A stretch of 64,000 bases of DNA from Bactrocera neohumeralis (lineage: Eukaryota > Arthropoda > Insecta > Diptera > Tephritidae): NCBI RefSeq assembly GCF_024586455.1, contig NC_065920.1, forward strand, positions 72,160,215-72,224,214. The letters run 5' to 3'. The notes under the pieces were generated by a model, which saw only the letters and a list, made by a program, of their open reading frames with translations, did not search any database and had not been told where the DNA came from. Positions 12,335 through 24,847 of the stretch are shown one piece after another. Positions within the stretch are counted from its first letter, which is position 1, and each line of letters opens with the position of its first letter. Position numbers and translations under genes: made by a program.

Positions 12335-12505
12335 CGGGTGATATCACAATGTATATCTGCCATACTAACTGACCGATCGAAATCATGTCCTCATATGGAA
12401 AACTTTTCTATTTTTATACACTTTTATGAAATGAAGGATATTACAGCTTCGAAGTTGACGTTTTTCTTTGTTTTTTTTTATTTTCATGCACTAATTTTAA
12501 AGATA
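12335..12505 (+). repeat. Right half of dispersed repeat
   Basis: Contains a TCTGCCATACTAACTGACC block, GATCGAAATCATG, ATATGGAAAACTTTTCTATTT and GATATTACAGCTTCGAAG, the standard order of this repeat family, continuing from the half at 11395-11450. Confidence 0.6.
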
Positions 12506-12509
12506 TCTA

Positions 12510-13960
12510 CTAAAGTCTCCACCGTTTACTTTAAAAAAATATTTTCAGTAATAATTGCATTTAAAGTTAAAGTCCTTTAATCGTCCTTGTCGATACTAAT
12601 TACACATCACAATTGCTCCAAATTATTATTTTTTGAAACCTTCACTTCGTTCTTACCAAAGGTACCGACTTCACATTTTCCGGTAGCTGCGGACCACCCT
12701 ATAATAATTAAGGTAAAAACTTGCCAAGGCGATAGCAACAATTTACTACCGCCGACATTATTATGTTGATCGAACACATCCTTCCACAACATGTTGCAGC
12801 GGTTGCAACCGAGTTAACAAATTTTCGAAAAAGTTATCAAATAAAAAATTCCGATTAAATTTTTTTTCAAATTTTTTTCAAATAATTTTTCGGAAATTTA
12901 TTTAATGTTCCCGCAAAATATTTTCTTTAATTGGTTTTCACAAAATAATTCAGGTTTTGCTGCGTAAAAACGAAAGGTAATTAAATTTAAATGCGTCCAA
13001 ATGCGATGACAACGCTCCGGCTACTGGTCAACGGTTGCTGATAGTTATGGGCAATAATGGCTAGTATGACAAAATTTCTGTATTTTTTTAGAATAAATGG
13101 AGTAACGCACAAATCTACCTTTAATACAGGCACATACATATGTACATATACAAGTATGTATGGATGTATGTATCGAAAAAGCGTGTAGTAATTTGTGCTC
13201 ATACATAATATATGTATGTATGTATGTATATGTATACATACATATATAGTACATATTAATACTAGTCTAATATGCCGTGTACTTTGCACAAATGAAGCGC
13301 GGAGTCAGTGATGGAGAGAGTAATGATCAGATCGTTTTGAATGACCAATGCTTAGGGCAGTGAAATAAAAATTGTCTTTCGTTTACTCATTTGTAAATTC
13401 TGTACAATATATAAGCAGACTACTGATCCCTTCGTGAAAGCTGTAAAATCTTAATACAGAAAAATTATATGAAATTTTTCTTCTAAAAAATTCTTATAAT
13501 AAATTTCATGTTCGAGCAGTACGAGTGCCTGCAAATTAAGTGAAATTTCAGAGAGCACTCTCGTTGTGCTATGAGCATGCATCTATCAAAATTTTAGACC
13601 CGAAATAACCCCAAGCGACTCGATCTGGCGAAGAATTTCTTACAAAAACGCATCACAAACGCATCTCGTAGCAGCGAAACAGATCTTAGGAAATTAGAAC
13701 TCAAAAAATTAAAGATCTAACTGATAAGCTCCTTAATATTGTAAAATCTGGAAGTAAAAATGCTATTTAACTGTTCCTCTGTTTTAGAATAAAATAGGGA
13801 TTAGAACGGTACATGCATTATTGTAAGCGGTATTCTAAAAAGTGTCTATCGTTTTATAGAAAGGCCCATTTTTTAGAAAAAATCGGATTCATTGTTCAAC
13901 ATGGTTGCAATTGAGGGCGACACGTCGGTTATAAAGAAGTTTCAACTTTTTGATAAAATT
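12510..13960. other. Intergenic DNA with microsatellite cluster
   Basis: No gene is supported. ACATACATATGTATGT-type repeats occupy about 13120-13255 and create false reading frames rich in Tyr, Ile, His and Thr on both strands. The rest is unclassified AT-rich sequence. Confidence 0.5.
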
Positions 13961-13973
13961 TTTATAATATCAG

Positions 13974-14265
13974 CTGATCAAATTTGATTCGGACTGAGAA
14001 ATTTTTATAATATCATCTGATCAAATTTGATTCGGACTGTAAAAAACATCGTCATTTAATCTTTTTAAAATGTTTTTGATCAAATTTTTAAAATACCATC
14101 TGATCAAATTTGACCCGGACTGGGAAACAAAAATTGTCATTAAAAAACGTTTATAATATCATTTGACCAAATTTGACCCGGACCGAAAAACACACCGCCT
14201 TTAAAAGATTAAAATATTTTTGATAAAATTTTTATAATACCATCTGATCAAATTTGACTCGGACT
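13974..14265 (+). repeat. Array of five copies of a 22-bp motif
   Basis: CTGATCAAATTTGAYYCGGACT occurs at 13974, 14017, 14100, about 14163 (diverged) and 14244, each preceded by a TTTATAATAYCAT-like leader. Spacing is irregular (43, 83, about 63 and 81 bp), so it is a higher-order set of related units and not a simple satellite. Single related copies lie at 6157 and 15303. Confidence 0.75.
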
Positions 14266-14289
14266 GAGAAAAAAAAAGTTATTAAGAGC

Positions 14290-15365
14290 GGTTAACAGGC
14301 GACGCACATGAGGCAAGTTTTCGATGTTTTCTAACTTTTTCACTGAAAGTTTTGTTTCACTCAAATAATTGTGTTCCGTAACCGTGATAGCATTGGAGAT
14401 ACAAAATGACAAGCAAATTCGTTTTTCCTATAATAAACAAACACGAAACACCAACATCTAAATTAAGTGCCCACCGCTGGTGAGTTGGTGAGTTTAACCG
14501 CCAAACTTTCCTGCTAGGCACATAGCCTTCCCTTCAATTATTTGTTAACATGTAGAGGACATATGAAGCACCGTTATATTACATGCATTCTGTGGTACTG
14601 ATAAAATCACGCCGCTCTACTTGCGTCCCCCTTTTCCACCAGCGGGGCAATAGAAAGGCAGTAACGATCATTTTAATGTGATATTCACATTTCACTGGTT
14701 ATAAGCCGGTTCTATTTACATACAAACATTTTGAAAATTATATTTGCATGTTTACCATATACATACATATATTTTTTAACTTCACTCCCTTTCGTGTTTG
14801 ATAGCGTGGAATGTGTTTTATTAGCAGACATACATGCATACCCTGTGGCCTCCGACTGGCGAATGGCGACAGTTTTTACTTTCATTACATTTTTCGCATT
14901 ACGAAGTTTTATGAACATTTTTATTACTTTTACCACTTTGTACTTTAATATTACTATATTAATATACAGTAGTAATTGGTGTTGTTGCTGTTTCGGGCTT
15001 GCAAGCAAGCGCGTGAGTTTAATGACATATTTTAAACATATTTAACGCACTTTTACAAAGCAGCTATTGAAGTGGAAAAATCCACTTTATTTACATATAT
15101 AGAAGACATTAGCATTGCTGACAAGTAAAAGCTCTTTAAATAAGCTTTTAAATTATAGAAAAGTCTCTAATGATATTCTAAAGTCAAATTGTTATGTAAT
15201 AAATATAATATTTACTTATGGCAGTATACATTTCTCAGTACTATAGGAAAAGTAAGTTGATGTTTGTGGATATGCCAAGCCGAATACATTTCCTGAAACA
15301 TACCATCTGATCAAGCATGACCGTATGAAAGACGATTAGACAAAATAACAGAGAATCTTAACATC
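14290..15365. other. Intergenic DNA, nothing recognised
   Basis: AT-rich sequence. Two overlapping reading frames of about 100 codons near 14712-15045 lie on opposite strands, have no recognisable domain and no splice or initiation context that favours either; they are treated as chance. Confidence 0.4.
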
Positions 15366-15639
15366 TGTTATAGATCGACACCACACATTTTTGTTAATAT
15401 TTTGGGTATAAAGCTTTTCAATGGTACACTCGTAAAAAAAACCTGAACCTTTTGAAATAACAAAGTCGAGTGGTGAACCCCACATTCATCAAACGTATCA
15501 TAACTGTTAACGGGATGTAGGTTTAGGAATATGACGTTAAACCTGTTCAACAATCTAGCGTATGACGCTCTAAAAATAAGTCGGAACCGAAGAAAGCAAA
15601 TTTTACTATAGGCCATCCCAGCTTATAGCAAGTAACAGG

Positions 15640-16330
15640 TATGAGCAGCGAATACGGTGAACGCAGTGGACGCCCAAAAGCGGTTGTAATCGACGAAAAC
15701 ATCAAAAAAGTACAAAAAATATTTAAAATACAAAGAATAAATCAAATTGTAGAGGACCGTAAAGTGAAATTGTTCGAGATATCAACTCAACATGTACATC
15801 ATAACATTCACGAATATTTTGGTATGAGATAGCTCTGTGCAAAATGGGTGCTCCGCGAGCTCACTCTTAACCAAAAACAATGGCTATTTGAAGATTCCTA
15901 GCAGTGTTTGGAGATGTTCAAGCATAATAAACCCGAGTTTTTGCGTCAATGTGTGACAATGGATCAAACATGGTTCCATCATTTCACTCCGAATCCCAAA
16001 CAACGTTCTTATGAGTTCTCTGTTCACAATGTGCCCGCTCCAAAGCATGGAAAAACTCAACAGTCGGCTGGCAAGGTTAAGGCGTCTGTATTTTGGGATG
16101 TACATGGAATAATTTTTATTGACTACCTTGAAAAAACAAGGACCATCAAGAGTGACTATTACATATCGTTTTTGAACCGTTTGAAGGACGAAATCGCCGA
16201 TGGTCGCATCTGAAGAAAAGGTAAGTGCTGTTTCACCAAGGCAATGTACTGTGTCACAAATCAGGAAAAGCGATGGCAAAAATCTATGAATGTGGGCTTC
16301 GAATTATGGGGTAGTTTAGACAGTTGATTG
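15640..16330 (+). mobile_element. Mariner transposase relic of a second subfamily
   Basis: A 101-codon frame at 15908-16213 gives FLRQCVTMDQTWFHHFTP, KHGKTQQSAGKVKASVFWD and HGIIFIDYLEKTRTIKSDYY, typical of the mariner subfamily with the phrase VTMDETWIHHFTP; the E after the first catalytic D is Q here. The upstream frame 15641-15832 supplies the N-terminal linker (ERSGRPKAVV). A stop at 16211 and loss of the third catalytic block show that it is dead. Confidence 0.82.
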
Positions 16331-16372
16331 ATAACAAACATTTCCAGCTCGCACCTTCAATCGACGGTCTTT

Positions 16373-16580
16373 CAATACGATATTGTCGATTTTAACACGT
16401 TATCCTCTAAGCTCTTTTCGGCGTACTCTTCAATACGATATTGTCGATTTTAACACGTTATCCTCTAAAAAACATATGAAAAAACAACGAAGTGGGACCA
16501 TGATCAAAACCTTGTCAATATATATATGGTCATCAAAAAACGAAGTGGGACCATGCGATCAAAACCTTTTCCGGCTGAAT
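16373..16580. repeat. Two adjacent short tandem duplications
   Basis: A unit containing CAATACGATATTGTCGATTT and ending CACGTTATCCTCTAA occurs at 16373 and again at 16431 (58 bp apart). Immediately after, a unit beginning CGAAGTGGGACCATG occurs at 16488 and 16541 (53 bp apart). Both are nearly exact, so they are recent. Confidence 0.8.
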
Positions 16581-16589
16581 TTTTGACAT

Positions 16590-18100
16590 TAGGCAGCTAG
16601 AGGAATGTACACTGAAGTGAGGTTAAGGAGGGGGTTAGGGTTTTCAGGTAAAAAAAAAATACTTTTTTGCGAATTTATTTCTTAAATATGGATTGAGTAA
16701 TTTTATTCGGACCTTTTGTATTATTGAGCACACTTTTGACAATATATGTAGGGTATATCAGTCATCATTTCGAAGAACCGACCGTTGAGAATGATACGAT
16801 GAATCAACTGAAATGATTTGACCTAGGCAACCAATTAATTTTTGCATAAAGTTTTATGTCGAAAAGAAGGAGGAAGACAGGATTCTATAAGCAGTTTTTT
16901 CGTGCCAGAAATGGACTTTCAGGCTTGAAAGTTATTAAAAGAAACCTTTTCTTTAATCTGTGGTGTTCTTAGGCCGGAAAAACATTAAAACTTACAACAG
17001 TTTGCGAATCCAATTGAGGTAAATCTCTGAAACCATGCAACGATCACTACATTAAACTGATCTTATTAGAAATTCCCAGAAATTACCATCGAATATGGTA
17101 ACCATAATGTAAAATCGTTTAGCCATGCTGGAAATTCTATGTAAATCCATATGTTTGTATGTATATTTGTCGCATAATGTCATAACAAAGTATGCTCGAT
17201 AAATGTGGGAATTCACAAAACGAGCCGCATGAAATTGGTTGGAAAATGATGGACGTTAATAAGCAGTTTAATAGCAGTATTATTGCATAATTCGGAAATG
17301 ATACCTCATGTTTTCATACATTGTTGCATAAAATGTATGGCTATATACACAAACCACCATAAGAGCATAATTCTAACAATAAAGTGTAATGTTGTTAATT
17401 TTATTTCAGCAACAATGAATTTTGGTTCAATCAACTCGCCTGGTTGGCCGGCTGTCTGTAGTCTTCACAATTGATGGCCAACAAATAGCAGCTAAATCGA
17501 AATAGTGGCTTAATATACACCCATAATTTTGATATATTTATAATTTGGAGGCAATGAAAGCAGTGCAAAATTATAATGAATAAATAAACCAGGCTAATTG
17601 CGAATGCGGAAGACTTTTGGCAAGAGTCACGCAATTGTCACTTCACAAAAAAATATTTAAAAAAAATGAATTAATGGAACATTGTTTTATATCTTATCCA
17701 AATCAAATAACAAAATAGCACATAGACTTAATTAATATTTAAAATATTTCCGCATAAAACATGTTTTTTTTTAATTGCTTTACTAAACAAACAATTTTAA
17801 AATAAAATACCCTGTCACGAATTCGATAGTAAAAATCCAATTTTATATATAAAATAAAATAAATATTCTAGCTCAAATTAAAAATGAAACGCAACAAAGA
17901 ATGTCAGCATCCGAAATTAAAAAATTTACTACCGTTATTTGAGTTTGTCTAAACGTGCATGTAATTGTCGGCTGCATAATTGGGCGCTGCAATTAAACTC
18001 GCTCCAATCACCAAACATTTCCAAAAATACCGAAAAAATCACTTACTTGCAATCTAGTATGCATATAGTATGTATGTATACACCCAGTAAGAATTTTTCA
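16590..18100. other. Intergenic AT-rich DNA
   Basis: No gene, RNA or element could be supported. Only short microsatellite patches and poly-A/T runs are visible. Confidence 0.4.
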
Positions 18101-18102
18101 TG

Positions 18103-18209
18103 TTTTATACCCTGCACAGGGTATACGAAGTTTGCCACGAAGTTTGTAAAACACTTAAGGAAACGTTGGAGACCCTTTGACAAATATACTATATACTCGT
18201 ATCATATAA
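18103..18209 (+). repeat. Head of palindrome-headed dispersed repeat
   Basis: Begins with an imperfect palindrome at 18106-18125 whose arms are TATACCCTG and CAGGGTATA around a central CA, then GAAGTTTGCCACGAAGTTTG and GGAAACGTTGGAGACCC. The repeat stops at about 18209 and resumes at 19388 after two inserted elements. Confidence 0.7.
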
Positions 18210-19145
18210 CGAATGATCTAAGTAGAGGTACTTTTCTCAATAGCCTTTTTCACAAATCACGTGTGAGTCGTGTCAAGTTGTCATATGATTTTTGTTCAGT
18301 ATCCTTTGGCATTTCATCGTGAAAAGACTTACGCCAAACAATTTTTACAAATCGTTCGACTTAATTACGAAAATTCAGGTTCTGTAATAATGTATTTCGC
18401 GCGCTTCGCTCAACTTAGAGTCAACATAATCGGCCTACTGAGCCTACTATTCGCAACACCATCACCCATCTTGAGATCCAGCATTCATTATTGGATAGTA
18501 TTCGACCGAACAGACCACGTCAAATACGCAGTGAACAAAATATAGCAGCCGTAGCTGAGTGTACACAAAGACCGTGGAGAGTCGATTCGGCGCCATTCGC
18601 AACTACTCGAACTGACTCGGACTGAATTATCGGTCTACATTTCGTCAAAAATGATACCGGTGAGAACGTAACCATCGATAACCGACTATTTGATGCGTAA
18701 AATTGAAACTCGTCATCTCAGCGACATTTGGTTTCAACAAGACGGCGTCACTTCACACACATCGCTTGAATCCATGGATTTATTGAGAGAACATTTGGTG
18801 AGCAGATAATTTCACGTTTTGGGCAGTTCGAATGGCCACCAAGCTCGTGTGATATTACACCTTTAGACTTGTTACTGTGGGAATATGTAAAGTCTAAAGT
18901 CTATGTGACAATCCTGCTTCGATTCAGGCCTTGGAGCAAAACATCACGCGTGTTACTTCAGTTACCAGTCGAAATGCTCGAACGAGTCATCGAAAATTGG
19001 ACTTAACATCCAACATTTCAAAGAAATAATCTTCAAAAATTAAATGCCAACAAATGTTCTTTCGAATGATAATAACCATACCCCAATAAATTTGAAGTTT
19101 CTGTATTTTTTCTTTAAAAAAAGTAGGGAACCTCGAAATGGATCA
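18210..19145 (+). mobile_element. IS630/Tc1-like transposase relic, copy 1
   Basis: Begins with AGTAGAGGTACTTTTCTCAA near 18217. Plus-strand frames give ENSGSVIMYFARFAQL (normally NGRSV...YRALR), AVNKI.QP.L (the ENIAAVAES block), and near 18735 IWFQQDGVTSHTS and DLLREHL, the second catalytic block of a widespread insect transposase family with the phrase FQQDGATCHTA. The 3' end near 19085-19145 ends AATGGATCAACCTTTATA. Related copies: 22300-23275 and 52015-52715. Confidence 0.75.
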
Positions 19146-19149
19146 ACCT

Positions 19150-19387
19150 TTATAAACGATTAGCGGGACGCGCAGCTGGTACGATGAGGAGTGCCGTGTC
19201 CCAGTGAAGAGAAAACAGATTGTCTTCCTCGCAACGTTACAATCGACCACAACACGAGCACGATGGGATAGATTCCCAGAGTTGAAGAGGAACGCGAGAC
19301 AAAAAGAAAGAACGACTGCCGCACTATGGTAAACTCGACTATAACCGCGTAAGCGGTGTCCACGCCAATAAAGAAGAAGAAGCGACG
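19150..19387 (+). mobile_element. RTE-like fragment, linker joined to 3' tail
   Basis: Reads WYDEECRVPVKRKQIVF near 19167, a linker phrase between endonuclease and reverse transcriptase of RTE-type elements, and ends within about 220 bp with CGCGTAAGCGGTGTCCACGCC and AATAAAGAAGAAG, the element's 3' terminus. The whole reverse transcriptase is missing between them, so this is an internally deleted copy. Confidence 0.65.
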
Positions 19388-19750
19388 TGCTAAGTCAATG
19401 TAGTTATGTTTGTCTGTCTATCTGTTCATCTGTCTCTATATATGCGTCTTAGTTCCTCAATTCTTGCTTATTTGGTGGAACCCCTTATATCGGAGCACCA
19501 CAGCAAATAGCTGCCATACAGACTGAACGAGAGGAAAAAAGTTCTTATATGGAAAACTTTTTTATTGACAAGATATTTTCATGAAATTTGACATAAATCA
19601 TTGCCCAAGGTAACGGTTTCGTCTCCCAACTTGTCTATTGTTCAGATCGGATCAGTATAGCATGTAGCTGCCATACAAACTGATATTTCAAACTCAAGTA
19701 TTTGTATGGAATATATTTTATTTGTGAAGGCTATTATAGCTTTGTTGTAA
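19388..19750 (+). repeat. Body of dispersed repeat (continues from 18209)
   Basis: Contains TTTGTCTGTCTATCTGTTC, ATATATGCGTCTTAG, then two monomer-like blocks with AGCTGCCATACAGACTGAAC (19512) and AGCTGCCATACAAACTGA (19664), each followed by a TATGGAA-type segment. This is the same order as at 59905-60510 on the other strand. Confidence 0.65.
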
Positions 19751-20239
19751 TCGAGATTAAAGTTTTCTCTTGTTTTTGTTATTATTGTATTGTTTTTCAT
19801 TAGCCCAACTGCCACTCACGCCAAAATAACAAAAGTGTTAACAAAAAAAGCATTTAAATGGTCATTAAACTTTAGTTAAAGTGATATGCGGCGTTTTATG
19901 TTACCATGGATGGCGTAAGTGCCACAAAAAAGGGCAACCGGAAATAAGCGTTTAGCAAAAGTGAATATACAACAAATTAGTGAAATTATGTGTATATAGA
20001 AATTATAAGATATACATATATGTACGTACATATGTAAATGGATGGGAAGTGCTCTCAAATTCGCATTAATTTAACTCAGATATTATACCATTCAGTAAAA
20101 CAGATAAGATCTTCGACAACCGTTAAATTTTAAATTCATATTTAGAAGATCACTCAAAACTTCATTATAAGCTTTTATTTTCTGCTCAGATAAAATAAAT
20201 GAAATTGGAATCGTAAAATTCGTTTAGGGAATTGGCTCT

Positions 20240-20770
20240 CTACTCCAGGAGTATAGCGAATATCCAATGCCTTTAACTGACAGACCGTGCGCTCAAGCTG
20301 GTTGAGAAATGCCTAATCTCACTATCATCGGCATTAGATTATTTTTGGATTTGAGTACGAGGCTATAACGGCCTGTAAAGCTGATAAGTTGACATGGCAG
20401 GACTCTCAGCCTCGCTAACGTTGAAGTGGGAACTAGTCAAAGCTCTGCTGTCTACTTGCGGTTTACTAACGGATAGCTGGGCCTGGCGGAATCTCGGTGA
20501 GAGTTGGGCAATTATCGATACCTGTGTGGTCACAAGACCCTTCTGTACCAATGGAAATCGCAAGAAAACAAGCGAGCTTATCTAATGCGTCACTGTCCGT
20601 TTGGTGGCCACAAATTAAAAATCTTAACTATTGTTAGTTGCATAAGCTGCTTGGAAGAAGACAAATAGAAGTAGAGACACTTTCTTCATGATTTTTCCGC
20701 ATTTGAATCCGCACCGCGAATCTCACAGCTTTGGGTAGCTGAGCTGGCGGGAACAGATATTAAACGCTTG
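20240..20770 (+). mobile_element. Non-LTR retrotransposon C-terminal fragment
   Basis: Plus-strand translation gives LKWELVKALLSTCGLLTDSW near 20420, RAYLMRHCPFGGHKLKILTI near 20574 and CISCLEED near 20641, matching the RNase H-to-C-terminal stretch of jockey-like elements, where CxSC(L)EE is a usual zinc-knuckle-like phrase. Several stops interrupt it. Confidence 0.55.
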
Positions 20771-21049
20771 ATTTGTAATGGGTACAATGCGCCTTGTCGG
20801 CACTTTAAATTTAATTATTAAAGTTATTTTTCTAGCTTCTCAAACGACTGATCACAATCAGTACAAAGCGATCCTCTTTCCATTTAACATTACCTAAAAC
20901 CGTTAATAATTGTATCGATTATTTTTGCGGTCTGAGATACGTAAACGAAGGCAAAGTCAAAGACGTAGATTTGTGAACCTTCAAAAAATAAGATCAATCT
21001 GCATTTGCCCGAAGATAAATCCAAATCTAAACCCTATTTGAGGGAAAGT

Positions 21050-21665
21050 GCGAAATGAATAGTCATCGAAATCACTTATGGTAGCGGTAGACCCAGGAAT
21101 GATTCTACGGGGTTTACAAAGAGAAAGGAGTTTTAAGTGACAGCAATCCCAAAGAGAGGGTGTGAAAAGAGGTGCTTAGTGCATGCGGAAGATATGTTTA
21201 GTAACGTCTATTTTAGATAGGTAGGAGTTTAACTCGCAACAGTGCTCAAAACGAATTGTGCATGGATCACTCTAGTTTCACGTGTCTACTCGAGCTCAGA
21301 GTTTGCGATGGGTGTTGTTTCAACCTCAAGTCCGATATACACTGGGAACTAGTTTATGAAAGTGTCAAAAGCTCCACTGTGAATTACATTCAGTACACGT
21401 TTGAAATTTATCGCGTCCGAAATTCGTTGTAGCTCTTTGTAGAATCGGAGAATGCATATGTTCCTTAACCGGAAGCATGCGGGCCTCACTATGAAGTTGT
21501 TTGATGAGGGACATCTGAACTGGTGTAATGATCGCACTCGTGAGTAGAGTGAAGAATAACAGACTATCAAACGTAAGACCCAAAATTTTAGGGTTTTTAG
21601 TGTCGGAATTTGAGCTTTGTTGGATATTATAGCTTTGGAAATCGGAACGTTTCCGTAAATACATT
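21050..21665 (-). mobile_element. Non-LTR retrotransposon fragment
   Basis: The minus-strand frame 21664-21365 reads SDTKNPKILGLTFDSLLFFT, matching the K-I-L-G-V-x-F-D segment after the palm of jockey-like reverse transcriptases. Nucleotide blocks such as TTATCGCGTCCGAAATTCG and GCATGCGGGCCTCAC recur at 51505-51680 in the same order and orientation, so both are fragments of one family. Confidence 0.6.
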
Positions 21666-22299
21666 TGTTTAAAAATGTGTCATCACAAGCGGATTAGTCT
21701 TCTCTGCCTGATTGATTGGTACGCTGATAACAAAAGAACTCTTACTATTGTGTCCCTGACGCAAAACTTTCTCGGTAATACTCGTATAATCTGTATAATG
21801 TTGGTTCAGAGGAGTTTTAGAAACTTTTGACTTTCAGCACTTATACAACTTGTAGGAATGAAAGCTGAATAAACGCTGAATACCAAAACTGAAATTGATA
21901 ACAGAACAAAGCACTGAAAGCAAATCGAGTTCTGACTTAGGGGGCTATTATATTTGCTTATAGAGCATACGTATGTACTATATATTAAATGTACATATTT
22001 AGAGATTAGTCTTCGAAAATTTGAAATTGACCTGGCTAAGAGTTTCGGAGATAGCTGCATGTTTGAAGAGTTTTCAACTTAATCGGCTCCCTAAACTTTA
22101 AACGCTTTATTCTCGAAAAGCCTGCAGCAATCGACCAAAACTATTTTGCTTTGGAGATTTCCTGCCGCTACAACAACAACAACATCAACGACTTTTTTAA
22201 CAGTCGCCATTTTTCCTTCAGCTCCCTATATCCTATTGTAATAATATTTTTTGGACACTTTTTTCGGAGACCTTCCAGGTGATCGGATACAGAATTAAG

Positions 22300-23275
22300 G
22301 GAGTCCAAAATTTTTCAAAATGAATCGCCGATTCAAATTTAATTGGGGATTTTTATTATCATTCGAAATAACCTTCTTTGACATTTATTTTTTGAAGATG
22401 ATCTCTTTCAAGTGTTAGCCGCGGCTACGTCTCAGATGGTCCATCCGTTGAATCCAATTTTCGAAGACTCGCTCGAATATTTCGACTGAATCGAAGCGGA
22501 ATTGCCCACATAACCTTTAGATTTTATCCTCACAGGAAAAACTATAACGGTGTGATATCACACGATCTTGGTGACCAATCGAAGGTCCAAAACGTGAAAT
22601 TATCTGCTCACCGAAGAGTTCTCTTAATAAATCTCTTGATTGATGCGATGTGTGGGGAGTGGCACCGTCTTGTTGAAACCAAATGTCACCGAGATCACGG
22701 GCCTCAATTTTAGGCATCAAATAGTCGGTTTTCATGGCGCCAAAACGGTCGCCATAGACAGTTACGTTCTCACCGTCATCATTTTTGAAGAAATATAGAC
22801 CGATAGTTGTTTCTGGATGAAATGGCAGTTCTTGAATCGCCTCCGGTTGCTCTTCGTCCCAAATGCAGCTTGTTTACATACCCATTGAACCAGAATTAGG
22901 CGTCGTCGCTGAACAAAATTTGGCTCGAAAACGTCGGATCTTCTTGGAACTTTTCCAAGTTACCATAGAACGAAACGATGTCGCTTGGGAAAGTGGCTTC
23001 AGTTCTTACAAAAGCTATATTTTGTATGATTTCAATTTAAGATCTCGATGTAAAGTCGTTCCATACGTCAGTCCGAGTTGCTGCGAACGGCGCCGATTCG
23101 ACTCTCTACGGTCGTCGTGTACACTCTCAGCTACGTCTGCTATATTTTCTTCACTGCATGCCGGACGTGGTCTATTCAGTCGAATGTTATCCAATAATGA
23201 ATGCTGAGTCTCAAGAAGGGTGAAAAAAGTCCGTTGTCAAAAAAAGGCCATTGAAAAAGTACCTCTACTTGGATA
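22300..23275 (-). mobile_element. IS630/Tc1-like transposase relic, copy 2
   Basis: Minus-strand frame 22735-22517 gives MKTDYLMPKIEARDLGDIWF, then QQDGATPHTSHQSRDLL and LRELFGEQIISRFGP, the best-preserved copy of this family in the window. The upstream half continues across 22740-23275 (NDDGENVTVYGDRFGAM-like) and the outer end AAAGTACCTCTACTTGG at 23253 is the inverse of the outer end of copy 1. Frameshifts are present. Confidence 0.78.
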
Positions 23276-23289
23276 ACCCATTTAGGTTA

Positions 23290-24847
23290 TTGCTCTTAGG
23301 TTTCCGACTCATGCACAAATTTCTTTTTTTATCAAAAGAATTTTTATTTTTTTTTAATATTATTTTTTATTGAGTAAAGTAGTATAATAAATTATTTGTA
23401 TATCATAAACGACAAAAACAACTGACAAAATGTTTTTTTTTTATATATTAACAGACCAAATAAATGTTGCTTTTCAGATGCTATGAATTGTTTTTGTTTT
23501 TTGGTCTCAATATTTAATAAACTACATATGTATATATATTTAATATTATTTATATGAAATAATTAAAATAAAAAATAAATTGCGAACTAGAAAAGAAACG
23601 AAATTAATATGAATAAAACATAAACAAACAAATACTTGTACCAAAGAAATATACAATTTCACAGCGTAGTAGTCAATTTTGTGAAAGTTAAAAACAAAAA
23701 ATAAAATAAAAATTTTAATTTATGTATGTATTGCTTTCATAAGCCAAAATATGCGACTATTCGAGGTTTGAATGTTTATATATTAAATTTTTTTTTTAAT
23801 TTATATGGAGCTATGATAGCCTCTTTTGTTTAATTGAATTAGAAAGACACAAAATCGTGTCACATAAGACTAAGCATGCGCATGATTTTTCGAAAAATTG
23901 GCATTTTTTAAACGAAAGTAACAAAATGCTGTACAAAAATATTGAGATATTGATTGATTTGTTGTTGATAGAATCGCAAATATTTTGAGAAATAAATTTT
24001 CATAGTCCCATGCACAAACGCCATAAACTACCGCACTTCCAAAATTGTATTTTCATTAATATTTTGTAAATGTTGCAGTAAAAAATATATTCCTGCCACG
24101 TTATACAGTTATTATACTACTATTTGGCATGAGACTTGATTGCAAGCCATATATGTATGTATACGTATTACTAGTATTTTCACTAACTTAGCATAAACGC
24201 GTTCAACACGAAGCTTTTTCGTGTATATTTGCCAGCAATTACATGGAAAATTTACAGTTAGTTTTTACTACAAACTTTGCATATTTTTTTTAAGTTATAA
24301 CTAATGTGTGTGCCTTTTTGTATTTACATTGACAACAGAAGCTAACTGAGAAATATGCTATACGTACACACATAGAATTTCGGTTAAATTAAATTAAAAA
24401 AAAAATATTTTCAAACTGAGCATGTTGTATAAATATTGCATTATCTGTACGCCATAATTGGAAAAAGTTTTCAAAATGAACATTTTCTATAAAATAAAAC
24501 TGCACGCTAACAACTGCATATACCATACATACACACATACGAAACACACACAAAATGGTGCTATATAAAATTATGCGAGTTAAATGTAAACAGAACATTA
24601 AAAATACACTACTATAATATAAAACTTAAAAAGCACATGTCTTCAACAGAAACTAAAATGTTGTTGTAGGCGTTAGTGCTGCAGCACAGCGTTTTTCCAC
24701 CGAGCGGGTCCAGTATGTGCGCGTCTCGCGATTTACTCTAAACTTATTATGCGCTAACTAATGCTAAATGTATAAAAGCAAGGGGATAATGCCTTAAAGG
24801 GCATTGCACTCGTGTACACACTGACCCGTCGGCTTGTTGGCCTAATC
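23290..24847. other. 3' flank of Pect
   Basis: Very AT-rich stretch between a transposon relic and the Pect stop codon. The part adjoining 24847 is presumably Pect 3' untranslated region, but no single polyadenylation signal stands out. No other gene is supported. Confidence 0.4.

Noticed and set aside
13045..13289. Overlapping minus-strand frames rich in Tyr, Ile, His and Thr
   Set aside because: They arise from ACATACATATGTATGT repeats, which are open in several frames by composition.
13974..14265. CRISPR-like regular repeats
   Set aside because: Spacing is irregular, units diverge, and the context is a eukaryotic genome with spliced genes.
14712..15045. About 100-codon frames on both strands
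   Set aside because: They overlap on opposite strands, show no domain, and lie in AT-rich DNA.
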